Assembly (NCBI RefSeq): GCF_016598535.1
Contig: NZ_CP066779.1
Coordinates: 372,001 to 436,000 of the forward strand
Direction of reading: 5' to 3'
Source of the DNA: Rhodococcus sp. P-2
GTDB lineage: Bacteria > Actinomycetota > Actinomycetes > Mycobacteriales > Mycobacteriaceae
DNA length: 64,000 nucleotides
Position 1 is the first letter of the stretch. Every line of letters starts with the position of its first letter. Shown here piece after piece: positions 8,643 to 18,317 of the stretch. The translations under genes and the position numbers were made by a program. The notes under the pieces were generated by a model. It was not told the origin of the DNA, made no database searches, and saw nothing but the letters and a program-made list of their open reading frames with translations.

Positions 8643-9854
8643 TCAGAAGATCTTGATCGGATTGACGATGTCAGCCGTGAGTGTCAGCAACATGAACGCG
8701 CCACCGATCACGATGAATACGTAAGTAATCGGAAGGAGTCTCGTGTAGTCGACCGGGCCGCCCGGAATCAGGCCGCGGCGTGCGCGGAACCAATCGCGGA
8801 TCTTCTCGTAGAAGACGACCGCGATGTGCCCGCCGTCGAGCGGCAACAGCGGCAGGATGTTGAAAACACCGAGGAAGAAGTTGATCGATGCGAGCAATCC
8901 GACGAACATCGGCCACTCGGCTCGATCAGCGGCCTCGCCGCCGATCACGCTGGCACCGACCACGCTGATCGGTGTGTCCTGAGCCCGCTCGCCGCCGGTG
9001 ACCGACTCCCACAGAGCCCCCACCTTCGACGGAATGTCAGCCAGCGCCTTCACCGAGTCGACCATGATCTGTCCGGTGTAGTCGAAGGCCGCCGGCACAG
9101 CCGTGAACGCGTTGTACTCGACCAACGCCGAGCCCGGACCACCGATTCCGACAGCGGATACTTCCTGCTTCACGGGAACGCCACTGGCCGAGTTCACATA
9201 TCGCTGGACTCGTTCGGGGACGACCGTGATCGACAACGCCTCTCCGTCGCGATCAACCGACAACACGATCGGGCCATCCACACCTCGAATAGCAGCTGCC
9301 ACCTCGGGGAAGGTGCTCGTCGACTTTCCATCGACTGCGGTGATCCGATCCCCCGATTTCAGGCCCGCATCTCCTGCGGGGCCTCCACCCGAGCACTCTG
9401 TCAGCTCGAAGTTGCCGTCCTGGCCCAGCTGATCGGGGGCTACACACGTGACCTCTTGGACCACTGGCTGAGCGGGCTCAGTTCGACCCCAACCGAGGAG
9501 CAATGCGTAAATCAGGAGGAACCCGAGAATGAAGTTCATCGCGATACCGCCGGACATGACGACGACGCGCTTCCACGCCGCCTTCTTGTACATCGCGTGC
9601 GGCTCTTCTTCGGGCGTCATCTCGTCGAGGGCCGTCATGCCGGCGATGTCGCAGAATCCACCGAGCGGCAGCGCCTTGAGTCCGTACTCGGTCTCACCTC
9701 GACGAAACGAGAAGATCTTCGGTCCGAAGCCGATGTAGTAGCGGCGAACCTTCATTCCCAAAGCCTTGGCCGTCCACATGTGGCCGGCTTCGTGCAGGGC
9801 GATGGACACGCCGATGCCGAGGGCAAACAGCACTACGCCCAGTGCAAAAACCAT
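8643..9854 (-). CDS. rip1: Site-2 zinc metalloprotease (Rip1/RseP type, M50)
   Basis: This 403-residue intramembrane protease carries the HEAGH zinc motif at residues 21-25 in the first membrane segment. A PDZ domain follows at about 150-240, and the LPLDGGH motif has Asp about 340 as third ligand. In mycobacteria this protease (Rv2869c) cuts anti-sigma factors and regulates cell-envelope composition. Its position between dxr and ispG is the same. The ATG at 9854 is only 7 bases after the dxr stop, so it is in one operon with dxr; GGAGGG lies 11 bases upstream. Confidence 0.95.
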   Translation of the reverse strand: MVFALGVVLFALGIGVSIALHEAGHMWTAKALGMKVRRYYIGFGPKIFSFRRGETEYGLKALPLGGFCDIAGMTALDEMTPEEEPHAMYKKAAWKRVVVMSGGIAMNFILGFLLIYALLLGWGRTEPAQPVVQEVTCVAPDQLGQDGNFELTECSGGGPAGDAGLKSGDRITAVDGKSTSTFPEVAAAIRGVDGPIVLSVDRDGEALSITVVPERVQRYVNSASGVPVKQEVSAVGIGGPGSALVEYNAFTAVPAAFDYTGQIMVDSVKALADIPSKVGALWESVTGGERAQDTPISVVGASVIGGEAADRAEWPMFVGLLASINFFLGVFNILPLLPLDGGHIAVVFYEKIRDWFRARRGLIPGGPVDYTRLLPITYVFIVIGGAFMLLTLTADIVNPIKIF

Positions 9855-9861
9855 GAAAGCT

Positions 9862-11019
9862 CTAGCCCTCCTGCTTCACGAGCTGACGCGCTCGTGTGCG
9901 TGCCCAGCCGTCTGCGGCCAGAACGTCGTCCACGGTAACCGGTTCCGCGGACCATTGACCTGCATCGTCGAGAACAGCGGCCACCGTGCGGACGATTGCC
10001 GGGAAGGAAATGACACCGTCGAGGAATGCCTGGGCCGCCACTTCGTTGGCCGCGTTGTAGATCGCGGTGAAGCAACCTCCGGATTTGCCCGCGCTTCGCG
10101 CCAGATCGACGGCGGGGAACACAGACGAATCGAGCGGCTCGAATTCCCAGGTGGAGGCGGTGGTGAAGTCGCATGCCGACGCCGCGCCTTCGATACGGTC
10201 CGGCCAGCCGAGAGCGAGCGCGATCGGCAGCTTCATGTCCGGTGGGCTTGCCTGTGCCAGCGTCGATCCGTCGAAGAAGGTCACCATGGAATGCACGATC
10301 GACTGAGGATGCACGGTGACGTCGATCCGGTCGTAGTCGATCCCGAACAGCAAGTTCGTCTCGATCAACTCGAGGCCCTTGTTGACCAGGGTTGCCGAGT
10401 TGAGAGTGTTCATGGGTCCCATCGACCAGGTGGGGTGCGCTTTTGCCTGTGCCGGGTTCACACTTTCGAGATCCTCGGCACTCCAGCCGCGGAATGGCCC
10501 ACCCGAAGCGGTGAGGACCAAGCGAGCCACCTCGTCGGCCGATCCGCCACGCAGGCACTGAGCCAGCGCGGAATGCTCGGAGTCGACCGGCACGATCTGA
10601 CCCGGCGCGGCAGCCTTGGTCACCAGCGCTCCGCCCGCCACAAGGGATTCCTTGTTCGCCAGCGCCAGACGCGCCCCCGAGTTCAAAGCAGCCAGAGTCG
10701 GCTCGAGTCCCAACGAACCGACGAGCGCATTGAGGACAACGTCGGCACCACTGTCCCGAACCAGTTCCGTCACGGCGCTCGGTCCCGAACGGGCGGTGAC
10801 CGATTCCAGCGCCGATGCCGCCGCAGGATCGGCAACGGCGACGTCGGTGACGCCTGTTGCGCGAATCTGTTCGGCCAACAACTCGACATTGTTGCCACCC
10901 GCCGCGAGTCCCACTACTTCGAAACGATCGGGGTTGGCGGCGATGACCTCCAGCGCTTGGGTACCGATCGAACCGGTGCTGCCGAGGAGGAGGACGCGGG
11001 TACGTGTGGTTTCCTGCAC
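9862..11019 (-). CDS. dxr: 1-deoxy-D-xylulose-5-phosphate reductoisomerase
   Basis: Dxr makes MEP from DXP with NADPH, the committed step of the MEP isoprenoid pathway. It has 385 residues. The nucleotide-binding loop GSTGSIG is at 13-19, the metal-binding region contains PVDSEHSA, and the substrate-binding NKGLELIE lies further on. I chose the GTG at 11019 with AGGAA about 10 bases upstream. The open frame runs on far upstream but overlaps the divergent DUF2631 gene and has no plausible start closer to the family N-terminus. It forms an operon with rip1, and ispG lies downstream. Confidence 0.96.
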   Translation of the reverse strand: MQETTRTRVLLLGSTGSIGTQALEVIAANPDRFEVVGLAAGGNNVELLAEQIRATGVTDVAVADPAAASALESVTARSGPSAVTELVRDSGADVVLNALVGSLGLEPTLAALNSGARLALANKESLVAGGALVTKAAAPGQIVPVDSEHSALAQCLRGGSADEVARLVLTASGGPFRGWSAEDLESVNPAQAKAHPTWSMGPMNTLNSATLVNKGLELIETNLLFGIDYDRIDVTVHPQSIVHSMVTFFDGSTLAQASPPDMKLPIALALGWPDRIEGAASACDFTTASTWEFEPLDSSVFPAVDLARSAGKSGGCFTAIYNAANEVAAQAFLDGVISFPAIVRTVAAVLDDAGQWSAEPVTVDDVLAADGWARTRARQLVKQEG

Positions 11020-11139
11020 CCGCCCATTGTTCCTGATAACACCTGAGAACAACCTTATCGACGCCCAACTACGTACGACAGGCAGTCGTATGTCACCATA
11101 TTGGGCAGTAGTGCAACCGAATGAGCAGGAGGATCGACC

Positions 11140-11409
11140 GTGGCCGATACCCAGTTGGACGTCAAGTCCAGCGCCCCCGTCGTGGTCTCGCACGTCGATG
11201 AGGCCGAGGTTCCCTCTGCCGCATGGGGGTGGAGTGGTGAAGGACTCAAGTTTTTCCGTTTCCTCGGATGGTTCTTCGCAATATTCCTGCTTCTGATGAT
11301 GATCGGAAACCATCACGGCAAGGTCGAGGATCTGTGGCTCATCGGCACCGCCGGATTGATGATCTTCATTCTGGTCCGCGACATCGTCATTCGTCGCCGC
11401 CCGCGCTAG
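11140..11409 (+). CDS. DUF2631 small membrane protein
   Basis: This 89-residue protein matches the mycobacterial DUF2631 family, which lies near dxr there too. Residues 1-30 are polar, and two hydrophobic segments follow (about 37-56 and 65-82) with a basic C-terminal end RRRPR, so it is a two-span membrane protein. Function is unknown. The GTG start has AGGAGG 7 bases upstream. It is divergent from dxr and ends in a strong terminator. Confidence 0.8.
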   Translation: MADTQLDVKSSAPVVVSHVDEAEVPSAAWGWSGEGLKFFRFLGWFFAIFLLLMMIGNHHGKVEDLWLIGTAGLMIFILVRDIVIRRRPR

Positions 11410-11420
11410 AGACCTGACAT

Positions 11421-11465
11421 AGAGAAGGCCTCCACGAACGAAAGTTCGTGGAGGCCTTCTCTTTA
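11421..11465. terminator. Bidirectional intrinsic terminator
   Basis: A perfect 19-base stem (AGAGAAGGCCTCCACGAAC) with a GAAA tetraloop is followed by CTTT. It lies between the convergent DUF2631 gene and rlmN. Confidence 0.9.
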
Positions 11466-11487
11466 CGTGTTTCAGGCCTGGAGCGTT

Positions 11488-12597
11488 TCAGTTCTCCGCG
11501 GCCAACTGACCACAGGCTGCGGCGATTTCCTGACCGCGCGTGTCACGCACCGTGCACGAGACGCCCTGAGCGATGACCCGACGCACGAACTCACGCTCGA
11601 CGTCCTTGGGGCTCGCGTCCCACTCGCTGCCCGGCGTCGGGTTGAGCGGAATCAAGTTGACGTGCACCAAACCGCCGAGCGCCTTCTTCAGCTTCTTGCC
11701 CAGCATGTCCGCGCGCCACGGCTGATCGTTGACGTTCTTGATCATCGCGTACTCGATGGAGACACGGCGACCGGTCTTGTCTGCGTAGTACCGGGCAGCC
11801 TGAAGTACCTCCGACACTGACCAGCGATTGTTGACCGGGACAAGGGTGTCGCGCAGTTCGTCGTCCGGCGTGTGCAGCGACACCGCCAGCGTGACGCTCA
11901 GGCCTTCGTCAGCGAGCTTGCGGATCGCCGGGGCAAGCCCGACGGTCGAGACGGTCACGGACCGCTGAGACAGGCCCAGTCCGTCCGGTGCAGGTGACGT
12001 GATGCGTCGTACCGCTGCCACTACGCGCTTGTAGTTCGCCAAGGGCTCACCCATGCCCATGAACACGACGTTCGACAAGCGGCCGGGGCCGCCGGCAACT
12101 TCACCGTCGCGCATGGCGGCCGCTGCCTCGCGTACCTGATCCACGATCTCGGCAGTCGAGAGATTGCGGTCGAGGCCGCCCTGACCCGTCGCACAGAACG
12201 GGCAGGCCATTCCACAGCCTGCCTGACTCGAGATGCAGAGTGTCGCCCGATCGGGATAGCGCATCAGGACGCTTTCGAGCAGCGTTCCGTCATGCGCCTT
12301 CCACAGGGTTTTGCGAGTGTCGCCCGAATCGCACGCGAGATGCTTGATCGGCGTCAACAGAGTCGGGAAGAGCGACTCCCCCACCTTCTCGCGCACCGAT
12401 GCGGGGAGATCGGTCATCTTCTCCGGATCGGCTTCGAGCCGCGCGTAGTACTGACGCGCCAGCTGATCGGCCCGGAAAGCCGGTAGGCCGAGCTCTTTCA
12501 CCGCTTCTTTGCGCTCGGCGGAATCGAGATCGGCGAGGTGCCGTGGAGGCATTCCGCGCTTGGGTGCAGTGAAAACGAGGGGAAGAGAGGCAGCCAT
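11488..12597 (-). CDS. rlmN: 23S rRNA (adenine2503-C2)/tRNA methyltransferase RlmN
   Basis: This 369-residue radical-SAM methyltransferase acts on A2503 of 23S rRNA and A37 of some tRNAs. The iron-sulfur motif is C128-x3-C132-x2-C135 (CGMACPFC). The GMGEP motif lies after it, and the conserved resolving cysteine is C348 ([11 protein letters not shown]). The ATG at 12597 gives an N-terminus like the mycobacterial enzyme; the open frame extends 33 codons upstream without a better start. The ribosome site is weak. It is divergent from the LapA-like gene. Confidence 0.95.
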   Translation of the reverse strand: MAASLPLVFTAPKRGMPPRHLADLDSAERKEAVKELGLPAFRADQLARQYYARLEADPEKMTDLPASVREKVGESLFPTLLTPIKHLACDSGDTRKTLWKAHDGTLLESVLMRYPDRATLCISSQAGCGMACPFCATGQGGLDRNLSTAEIVDQVREAAAAMRDGEVAGGPGRLSNVVFMGMGEPLANYKRVVAAVRRITSPAPDGLGLSQRSVTVSTVGLAPAIRKLADEGLSVTLAVSLHTPDDELRDTLVPVNNRWSVSEVLQAARYYADKTGRRVSIEYAMIKNVNDQPWRADMLGKKLKKALGGLVHVNLIPLNPTPGSEWDASPKDVEREFVRRVIAQGVSCTVRDTRGQEIAAACGQLAAEN

Positions 12598-12699
12598 AGT
12601 TACACCATTGTCCCATTGTTTTGGGGTGCTACCCCACTGCCACCCGATTGTGGCCGGATTACCCGTGCAACTTCGCGCAGGTTGCGTGATGATCATGTC

Positions 12700-13110
12700 A
12701 TGTCAACCACACCAGAGGATCCGTCGAACTCTCCCGTGTACGGCCCCGCCGACGGTTTCGGTCCCGACCCGGAACTTCCGAAAGTGGGCGAGGACAAGGC
12801 CGTCGAAAAACACGATCCCGAGCCGACGCCGGCGCCGGAACCTACGCCGACCGGAACGGCTGTCACCGACCGAACCAGAGCTGCGACAACCTGGGTTGGC
12901 CTGGTCATAGGCGCAATCGTGCTGATCTTGCTGCTGGTGTTCATCCTGCAGAATCTCGAGAGTGTCTCCGTCAAGATCCTGGCCTGGCAGATCGACTTTC
13001 CGCTCGGAATCACGATCCTGCTTTCCGCTATCGCGGGCGCGCTGATCATGGCATTGGCCGGCGGCGTTCGCATCATTCAGATCCGGCGCGCAGCGAAGCG
13101 GCAAATGTGA
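12700..13110 (+). CDS. LapA-domain (DUF1049) membrane protein
   Basis: This 136-residue protein has a proline- and acid-rich cytosolic start (residues 1-60) followed by two membrane segments (about 64-83 and 100-121). The signature [16 protein letters not shown] matches the LapA/DUF1049 family, which in enterobacteria (LapA with LapB) works in envelope lipid control. A role in an actinobacterium without LPS is unknown. The ATG at 12700 was chosen by the frame of the conserved part; the ribosome site is poor. It stands alone between rlmN and a CitE-like gene. Confidence 0.75.
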   Translation: MSTTPEDPSNSPVYGPADGFGPDPELPKVGEDKAVEKHDPEPTPAPEPTPTGTAVTDRTRAATTWVGLVIGAIVLILLLVFILQNLESVSVKILAWQIDFPLGITILLSAIAGALIMALAGGVRIIQIRRAAKRQM

Positions 13111-13193
13111 CTGAAATCTAGTTACGCAATTGGGTCGATCGATGGGCCACCAGGCATCATTGATGTCGTGGAAATCACCGGAAAGGCCCTGAT

Positions 13194-14048
13194 GTGACTA
13201 CTCACATGGAGAGACCTGTGACCTCGCGAATTGCCCCGCAGCAGGCAAGATCCTGGCTCCTCGTCCCCGCGTCCAAACCGGACACCTTCGACGCCGCCCT
13301 CGCGAGTGCGGCCGACGCCGTCATTCTCGACCTCGAGGATGCCGTCACCGCACCCAACAAACCGGCCGCCCGCCGCGATGTCGCCGCATTTCTGAGCGAG
13401 CACAATCACGCCTGGGTTCGGATCAACGACGCCACGACACCGTTCTGGGAAGAGGATCTCGCCGCACTCGCGGGCCTCCCCGGACTCGAGGGTGTCATGC
13501 TCGCAAAGACCGAAAGCGGACAGCAGGCCGACGCCACTGCCGAGCGACTACCCGAGGGCACCAAGATTCTTGCCCTCGTCGAATCCGCGGTGGGACTCGA
13601 AGCTGCCCCCGAGATCGCACGCACCGACGGAATCTTCCGTCTGGCATTCGGCAGTGGCGACTTCCGGCGCGACACCGGAATGGACGACTCGCCCACCTCG
13701 ATGTCGTACCCGCGTTCGCGGCTCACCATCGCCAGCCGCGCGGCACGCATCGCTCCGCCGATCGACGGCCCCACACTCGGCCCCGATCTGGATCTGCTCG
13801 CCCGAGACTGTGCGATCACGTTGTCACTCGGGATGGCAGGCAAGCTCTGCATGACCACCGCACAGACCGCCCCCGTCAACGCGGGCCTGAGCCCGTCCGT
13901 TGCCGACGCCATCTGGGCTCAGAACGTCATCGACGATCTCGGCGAAGACGGCTCACGCGTACGCGACGGTAGTGACCTACCCAAGCTCGCCAAGGCGAAG
14001 AAGATCCACAAGCTCGCCACCCTGTTCCACATCCCCACCGATCGCTGA
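13194..14048 (+). CDS. HpcH/HpaI aldolase-family CoA ester lyase (CitE-like)
   Basis: This 284-residue TIM-barrel lyase belongs to the citrate lyase beta/malyl-CoA lyase group, which cleaves or condenses beta-hydroxyacyl-CoA esters. Visible family residues are R76 (WVRIND), the magnesium ligands E130 (LVESAVGL) and D156 (FGSGDF), and the YPRSRL segment. No citrate lyase alpha or gamma subunits are nearby, so it is an orphan CitE-like enzyme and not part of a citrate lyase complex. The GTG start at 13194 has GGAAAGG shortly upstream; an ATG four codons later is also possible. Confidence 0.8.
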   Translation: MTTHMERPVTSRIAPQQARSWLLVPASKPDTFDAALASAADAVILDLEDAVTAPNKPAARRDVAAFLSEHNHAWVRINDATTPFWEEDLAALAGLPGLEGVMLAKTESGQQADATAERLPEGTKILALVESAVGLEAAPEIARTDGIFRLAFGSGDFRRDTGMDDSPTSMSYPRSRLTIASRAARIAPPIDGPTLGPDLDLLARDCAITLSLGMAGKLCMTTAQTAPVNAGLSPSVADAIWAQNVIDDLGEDGSRVRDGSDLPKLAKAKKIHKLATLFHIPTDR

Positions 14049-14075
14049 TTTTTTTCGAACTGAATCGGTGCAGAA

Positions 14076-14116
14076 AACGTCAGGCGCTCAAGTCGGAGCG
14101 CCTGACGTTCGTCTTT
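14076..14116. terminator. Intrinsic terminator
   Basis: The stem AACGTCAGGCGCTC pairs with its complement around a six-base loop and is followed by CGTCTTTTC. It lies between the CitE-like gene and the convergent methyltransferase gene. Confidence 0.85.
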
Positions 14117-14128
14117 TCAAGCCTTGCT

Positions 14129-14857
14129 TCACGCAAGTTCGAGTGAGCGTGGTTTGTATCGGACGTGGATCCGGTACCCCACCGAAAAGGCCAGACCCGT
14201 CACTTGTGCGAATGCACGCTCGGCGGTCTTCTCGGTGAATTCGATACCGAGTACTCGCCGTAAATCGTCTCGATTCTCGAACTCCCAACGGGCCTCGACA
14301 CGGGTGAGCGAGAATCCCTGAGCGTCGAAGAAGGCTTCGACTGCCGCGGGATCGTATTTAGGCAGATCCGCCCTCATCCACTCTCCGTACGGACCGGCGC
14401 TCACATCGAGGTCCACGATGAGCAGGGCTCCCCCAGGCCTCAGGATGCGCATGGCCTCACGAATTCCCGGACCGCAGCCTTTGCCGAAGAAATACGCCGT
14501 TCGGGCGTGGACGAGGTCGACTGAAGCATCGACCAGACCTGTGGACTCTGCCGAGCCATGGACTATGTCGATCGACGCCGAATCGCGGCTTCGTTCCCGC
14601 GCGGCCTTCACCAGCGGTGCATGCGGCTCCACTCCGACGACACGACGCGCGGTACGAGCGAACTCCGGTAGATGAAACCCTGCCCCACAGCCGACGTCGA
14701 CGACGTCACGTCCGGACCAGTCGATCTGGGCTCGCATCGCGGCCCAGATGGACCCGTCGACGTCCTGCGCGCGGTTCTCGACCTCGTAGACGTCCGGCCA
14801 ATGCCAGATGTTCGGACTGGGGATCGGCTTGGACCGGCCCGAGAAGAAATCACGCAC
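14129..14857 (-). CDS. SAM-dependent class I methyltransferase
   Basis: This 242-residue methyltransferase has motif I VVDVGCGAG at residues 52-60, the acidic strand-2 end VVGVEP, and the motif IV/V region ILRPGGALLIVDLD. The acceptor substrate is not evident. The GTG start at 14857 lies 6 bases after the cdsA stop, so it should be translated from the cdsA transcript. Its conserved partner could be lipid or envelope related by position only (inference). Confidence 0.8.
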   Translation of the reverse strand: MRDFFSGRSKPIPSPNIWHWPDVYEVENRAQDVDGSIWAAMRAQIDWSGRDVVDVGCGAGFHLPEFARTARRVVGVEPHAPLVKAARERSRDSASIDIVHGSAESTGLVDASVDLVHARTAYFFGKGCGPGIREAMRILRPGGALLIVDLDVSAGPYGEWMRADLPKYDPAAVEAFFDAQGFSLTRVEARWEFENRDDLRRVLGIEFTEKTAERAFAQVTGLAFSVGYRIHVRYKPRSLELA

Positions 14858-14863
14858 GAGAAA

Positions 14864-15760
14864 TCAGACGAGTGCGTACAGAATCAGCCAGGTGACAAAT
14901 GCCGACGGCAGGAGCGAATCCAGGCGATCCATGATTCCGCCGTGTCCGGGAAGCAGGGTTCCCATGTCCTTGATGCCGAGTTCACGCTTGATCTGCGATT
15001 CGATCAGGTCGCCGACCGTCGCGACTACCACCAGGACGACACCGAGCAGGACGCCGATCATCGAGTTCGCGTCGAGGATCAACGTCACCGACAACAAGCT
15101 GCCGATGACACAGAAAATGAGGGACCCGACGAATCCTTCCCATGACTTCTTCGGGCTGACCGCCGGAACCATCGGATGCTTTCCGAACAGGACGCCGGCC
15201 GCGTAACCACCGATGTCGGAGCACACGACACCGATCATCAGGACGAAGACGCGACCCGGGCCGTCGTCTTCGAGCACCATCAATGCACCGAAGGACGCCA
15301 ACAGCGGAATCCATGCCAGAACGAACACCGTGATGGAGGTGTCTCTCAGGAAGTTCTTCGGGGTTGCCTTGAGCCCGTGGTCGAACAACCGCCACACCAT
15401 GCACACCAGGACGGTGGCGGTGAATCCGCTGAGCACCCCGACAGGTCCCCACGGCCAGCCGAGCCAGATCGTGGCTTGTCCGCCGACGAGCAGCGGAATT
15501 CGCGGCACCTCGATGTCGGCTTCTCGGAGTCGCGTGGTGACCTCCCACGTCGCGATGAACATCGCAACCGCGACGACGGCGATCCACCCCGGGGGCAGGA
15601 AAATCAAAGTGCCGATGACCAGGGCGCCGAGACCGGCTCCGACGCCGATGGCGGCAGGTAGGTTCCTGCCCGCCTTCGACTTCGGCGGTTGCGCGCCCTC
15701 AGCGCCGCCCGTAGGCCCGTCCGTGACGGGACCACCGGCGGTTCCCTCTTGTGCGTGCAC
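14864..15760 (-). CDS. cdsA: Phosphatidate cytidylyltransferase
   Basis: CdsA makes CDP-diacylglycerol from phosphatidate and CTP in the membrane, feeding phosphatidylinositol, PE and cardiolipin synthesis. It has 298 residues with a proline-rich cytosolic start and about seven membrane segments. The family signature sits near the C-terminus: GDLIESQIKRELGIKD followed by LPGHGGIMDRLDSL. I chose the GTG at 15760 because AGGGAG lies 6 bases upstream; 13 upstream codons in frame are rejected. It follows frr by 48 bases on the same strand. Confidence 0.95.
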   Translation of the reverse strand: MHAQEGTAGGPVTDGPTGGAEGAQPPKSKAGRNLPAAIGVGAGLGALVIGTLIFLPPGWIAVVAVAMFIATWEVTTRLREADIEVPRIPLLVGGQATIWLGWPWGPVGVLSGFTATVLVCMVWRLFDHGLKATPKNFLRDTSITVFVLAWIPLLASFGALMVLEDDGPGRVFVLMIGVVCSDIGGYAAGVLFGKHPMVPAVSPKKSWEGFVGSLIFCVIGSLLSVTLILDANSMIGVLLGVVLVVVATVGDLIESQIKRELGIKDMGTLLPGHGGIMDRLDSLLPSAFVTWLILYALV

Positions 15761-15808
15761 CCAAACTCCCTGATCTACTCCCGACGACAAACACTGCAAA
15801 CGAGGAGG

Positions 15809-16366
15809 CTATACCTCCATCAACTCTGCTTCCTTGTGCTTGACGAGTTCCTCGACCGTGTGCACGTACTTCGCCGTGGTCTTGTCGAGTTCTTTCTCTG
15901 CGCGACCGACCTCGTCCTCGCCGGCTTCACCGTCCTTCTGGATCCGGCCGAGCTCGTCCATCGCCTTACGGCGGATGTTACGCAGCGTGACCTTCGAATC
16001 CTCGCCCTTGGACTTGGCCTGCTTCACCAGTTCACGACGACGCTCTTCAGTGAGCTGCGGAACCGAGATGCGGATGATGCTGCCGTCGTTGGACGGGTTC
16101 ACACCGAGATCCGAGTTGCGGATCGCCGTCTCGATCGCGTTGAGCTGCGAAGCCTCGTACGGCTTGACGATGACCATGCGGGCCTCGGGAACATTGATGC
16201 TCGCGAGCTGCGTGATCGGCGTGATCGAACCGTAGTAGTCGATCACGATGCGCGAGAACATACCGGGGTTCGCGCGTCCGGTGCGAACCGAGCCGAGATC
16301 GTCCTTGGCTACCGTGACAGCCTTTTCCATCTTCTCTTCTGCCTCGAAGAGCGCTTCATCGATCAC
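15809..16366 (-). CDS. frr: Ribosome recycling factor
   Basis: RRF splits post-termination ribosomes with EF-G. It has 185 residues, the usual family length. Conserved segments include [11 protein letters not shown] near residue 27 and the C-terminal three-helix region ([17 protein letters not shown]). The GTG start has GGAGG close upstream. It lies 43 bases after pyrH in the conserved pyrH-frr-cdsA order. Confidence 0.97.
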   Translation of the reverse strand: MIDEALFEAEEKMEKAVTVAKDDLGSVRTGRANPGMFSRIVIDYYGSITPITQLASINVPEARMVIVKPYEASQLNAIETAIRNSDLGVNPSNDGSIIRISVPQLTEERRRELVKQAKSKGEDSKVTLRNIRRKAMDELGRIQKDGEAGEDEVGRAEKELDKTTAKYVHTVEELVKHKEAELMEV

Positions 16367-16409
16367 GGCTGTTCCTCCATGTTGTTCTGCATCATTTTTT
16401 GGGTGTCAC

Positions 16410-17138
16410 TCACGACTTGATCAGGGTGCCGATCTTCTCACCGGACACCGCGCGAGCGATGTTTCCTTCGGTGAGGAGGTTGAACACCATCATCGGCATC
16501 GAGTTGTCCATGCACAGGCTGAATGCCGTCGCGTCCGCGACCTTGAGCTCACGCTCGATGACCTCGCGGTGCGTGATCTGTTCGTACATCGTCGCGTCCG
16601 GGTCGATACGCGGGTCGGCCGAGTAGACGCCGTCGACTGCCTTGGCCATCAGCACCACCTCGGCACCGATCTCCAGTGCGCGCTGCGCAGCAGTGGTGTC
16701 AGTCGAGAAGTAGGGCATACCCATCCCGGCACCGAAGATGACTACGCGACCCTTCTCGAGGTGCCTACGTGCGCGAAGGGGAAGGTACGGCTCGGCGACC
16801 TGTCCCATGGTGATGGCCGTCTGCACTCGGGAATCGACGCCGGCCTTCTCCAGGAAATCCTGCAGAGCGAGGCAGTTCATGACGGTGCCGAGCATGCCCA
16901 TGTAGTCGGAGCGGGCGCGATCGAGGCCACGCTGCTGCAGTTCCGCTCCGCGGAAGAAGTTTCCGCCGCCGATGACCACTGCAACCTGCACGCCTGATCG
17001 AACGACCTCTGCGATCTGCTCAGCCACCTTGGTGACCACGTCGGGATCGAGACCGACTTTGCCGCCTCCGAACATTTCGCCGCCGAGTTTGAGCAGGACC
17101 CGCTTGAATCCTGGACGTTCGTTGGCTGGTTCGGACAT
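16410..17138 (-). CDS. pyrH: UMP kinase
   Basis: PyrH phosphorylates UMP to UDP. It has 242 residues and belongs to the amino-acid kinase fold: [10 protein letters not shown] at the start, the glycine-rich IGGGNFFRG, and [14 protein letters not shown]. The ATG at 17138 has GAGGAG about 5 bases upstream. The frame is open 37 codons further upstream but without ribosome site or homologous sequence. It is followed by frr. Confidence 0.97.
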   Translation of the reverse strand: MSEPANERPGFKRVLLKLGGEMFGGGKVGLDPDVVTKVAEQIAEVVRSGVQVAVVIGGGNFFRGAELQQRGLDRARSDYMGMLGTVMNCLALQDFLEKAGVDSRVQTAITMGQVAEPYLPLRARRHLEKGRVVIFGAGMGMPYFSTDTTAAQRALEIGAEVVLMAKAVDGVYSADPRIDPDATMYEQITHREVIERELKVADATAFSLCMDNSMPMMVFNLLTEGNIARAVSGEKIGTLIKS

Positions 17139-17280
17139 TGTTCTCCTCAGTTCGATACAAGACCTTGTAGGTCCTTCATTCTTCTTCTGCCGCGAATCGG
17201 ACACCGCGACATAGGAAAGCCCCCGGGACTCGTCCCGAGGCACTCTCATCCTGCCTCATCGGAGGCCCCAGGTACACGTA

Positions 17281-17318
17281 GACCCCGCCGGCAGAGCAAA
17301 TGCTCTTCAGGCGGGGTC
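17281..17318 (-). terminator. Terminator downstream of tsf
   Basis: The outer stem GACCCCGCC/GGCGGGGTC encloses an inner stem AGAGCA/TGCTCT. It lies 20 bases after the tsf stop, before pyrH. A second, shorter GC stem (CGGGAC/GTCCCG) follows near 17224-17238. No long T-run is seen, so it may act with Rho or as a processing site. Confidence 0.65.
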
Positions 17319-17337
17319 CATGTGTGCGGGCTCCGAA

Positions 17338-18165
17338 TTAAGCGGAGGCGCCGACCTCGAAACGCACGAAGCGCTTGATGGTCACGCCTGCCTCGTCGAG
17401 GATCGCCTTGACGGTCTTCTTGGAGTCCGTGACCGAAGACTGCTCGGTCAGAACGACGTCCTTGAAGTAACCGTTGACGCGGCCTTCGATGATCTTCGGC
17501 AGCGCCTGCTCGGGCTTGCCTTCTGCGCGGGCGGTCTCTTCGGCGATGTGACGCTCGGAAGCGACGATCTCCTCGGGAACCTCGTCACGCGTGACGTACT
17601 TCGCCTTGAGCGCTGCGACCTGCATTGCAGCGCCGCGAGCAGCCTCAGCAGCAGCATCGCCTTCACCGGTGTACTCGACGAGAACGCCGACAGCGGGCGG
17701 CAAGTCGGAGCTGCGCTTGTGCAGGTACACGGCGACGGGGCCGTCGAAGGAAGCGACGCGGCTCAGTTCGAGCTTCTCACCGATCTTCGCGGACTGCTCC
17801 GCAATGACGGTGTCGATGGTCTTGCCGTCGAGCTCGAGTGCCTTGAGAGCGTCGAGGTCAGCAGGCTTACCAGCAGCAGCGACGGTCACGATCTCGTCGG
17901 CCAGCTTGATGAACTCGTCGTTCTTGGCGACGAAGTCGGTCTCGCAGTTGATCTCGATCATGACGCCGTCCTTGGCGACGACGAGACCCTCAGCGGTGGT
18001 GCGCTCTGCGCGCTTTCCGACATCCTTCGCGCCCTTGATGCGCAGCTGCTCGACGGCCTTGTCGAAATCGCCGTCCGCATCTGCGAGTGCGTTCTTACAT
18101 GCCATCATTCCGGAGCCGGTGAGCTCACGGAGCCGCTTGACGTCAGCGGCGGTGTAGTTCGCCAT
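17338..18165 (-). CDS. tsf: Elongation factor Ts
   Basis: EF-Ts exchanges GDP for GTP on EF-Tu. It has 275 residues. The N-terminal UBA-like domain contains [16 protein letters not shown], and the core contains [12 protein letters not shown]. The ATG at 18165 has GGAGG about 9 bases upstream. It follows rpsB in the classical rpsB-tsf order, but the spacer holds a hairpin and tandem repeats, which suggests that tsf expression is set partly separately. Confidence 0.97.
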   Translation of the reverse strand: MANYTAADVKRLRELTGSGMMACKNALADADGDFDKAVEQLRIKGAKDVGKRAERTTAEGLVVAKDGVMIEINCETDFVAKNDEFIKLADEIVTVAAAGKPADLDALKALELDGKTIDTVIAEQSAKIGEKLELSRVASFDGPVAVYLHKRSSDLPPAVGVLVEYTGEGDAAAEAARGAAMQVAALKAKYVTRDEVPEEIVASERHIAEETARAEGKPEQALPKIIEGRVNGYFKDVVLTEQSSVTDSKKTVKAILDEAGVTIKRFVRFEVGASA

Positions 18166-18205
18166 GATTAGCGAGCCTCCTCATGTGTCTGTTTCGGACC
18201 TAGGA

Positions 18206-18276
18206 CTAACGGTGAAGCACGGCCTAACGGTGAAGCACGGCCTGACGGTGGTGCTCGGGCCTAACGGTGAAACGGC
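18206..18276. repeat. Tandem 18-base repeats in the rpsB-tsf spacer
   Basis: Two identical copies of CTAACGGTGAAGCACGGC (18206-18223 and 18224-18241) are followed by a diverged copy (18242-18260) and a partial copy (18261-18276). They lie in the leader of tsf, between the rpsB terminator hairpin and the tsf start. They are too few and lack spacers, so this is not a CRISPR array. Confidence 0.8.
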
Positions 18277-18305
18277 CCTGACCAAATGAACTCTTGGTCA
18301 GGGCC
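18274..18305 (-). terminator. Terminator or attenuator after rpsB
   Basis: A perfect 12-base stem GGCCCTGACCAA/TTGGTCAGGGCC with an eight-base loop lies 13 bases after the rpsB stop. On the minus strand it is followed by GTTTCACC, a weak T-run. It separates rpsB from tsf and may reduce read-through. Confidence 0.75.
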
Positions 18306-18317
18306 GGTTTCAACGAA

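Noticed and set aside
7146-9938. Plus-strand open frame of 930 residues opposite ispG and rip1
   Set aside because: It is an antisense shadow of two certain genes; the translation is Arg/Asp/His-rich without motifs.
18206-18276. CRISPR array
   Set aside because: Repeats are adjacent without spacers, only two are perfect, and no cas genes are present.
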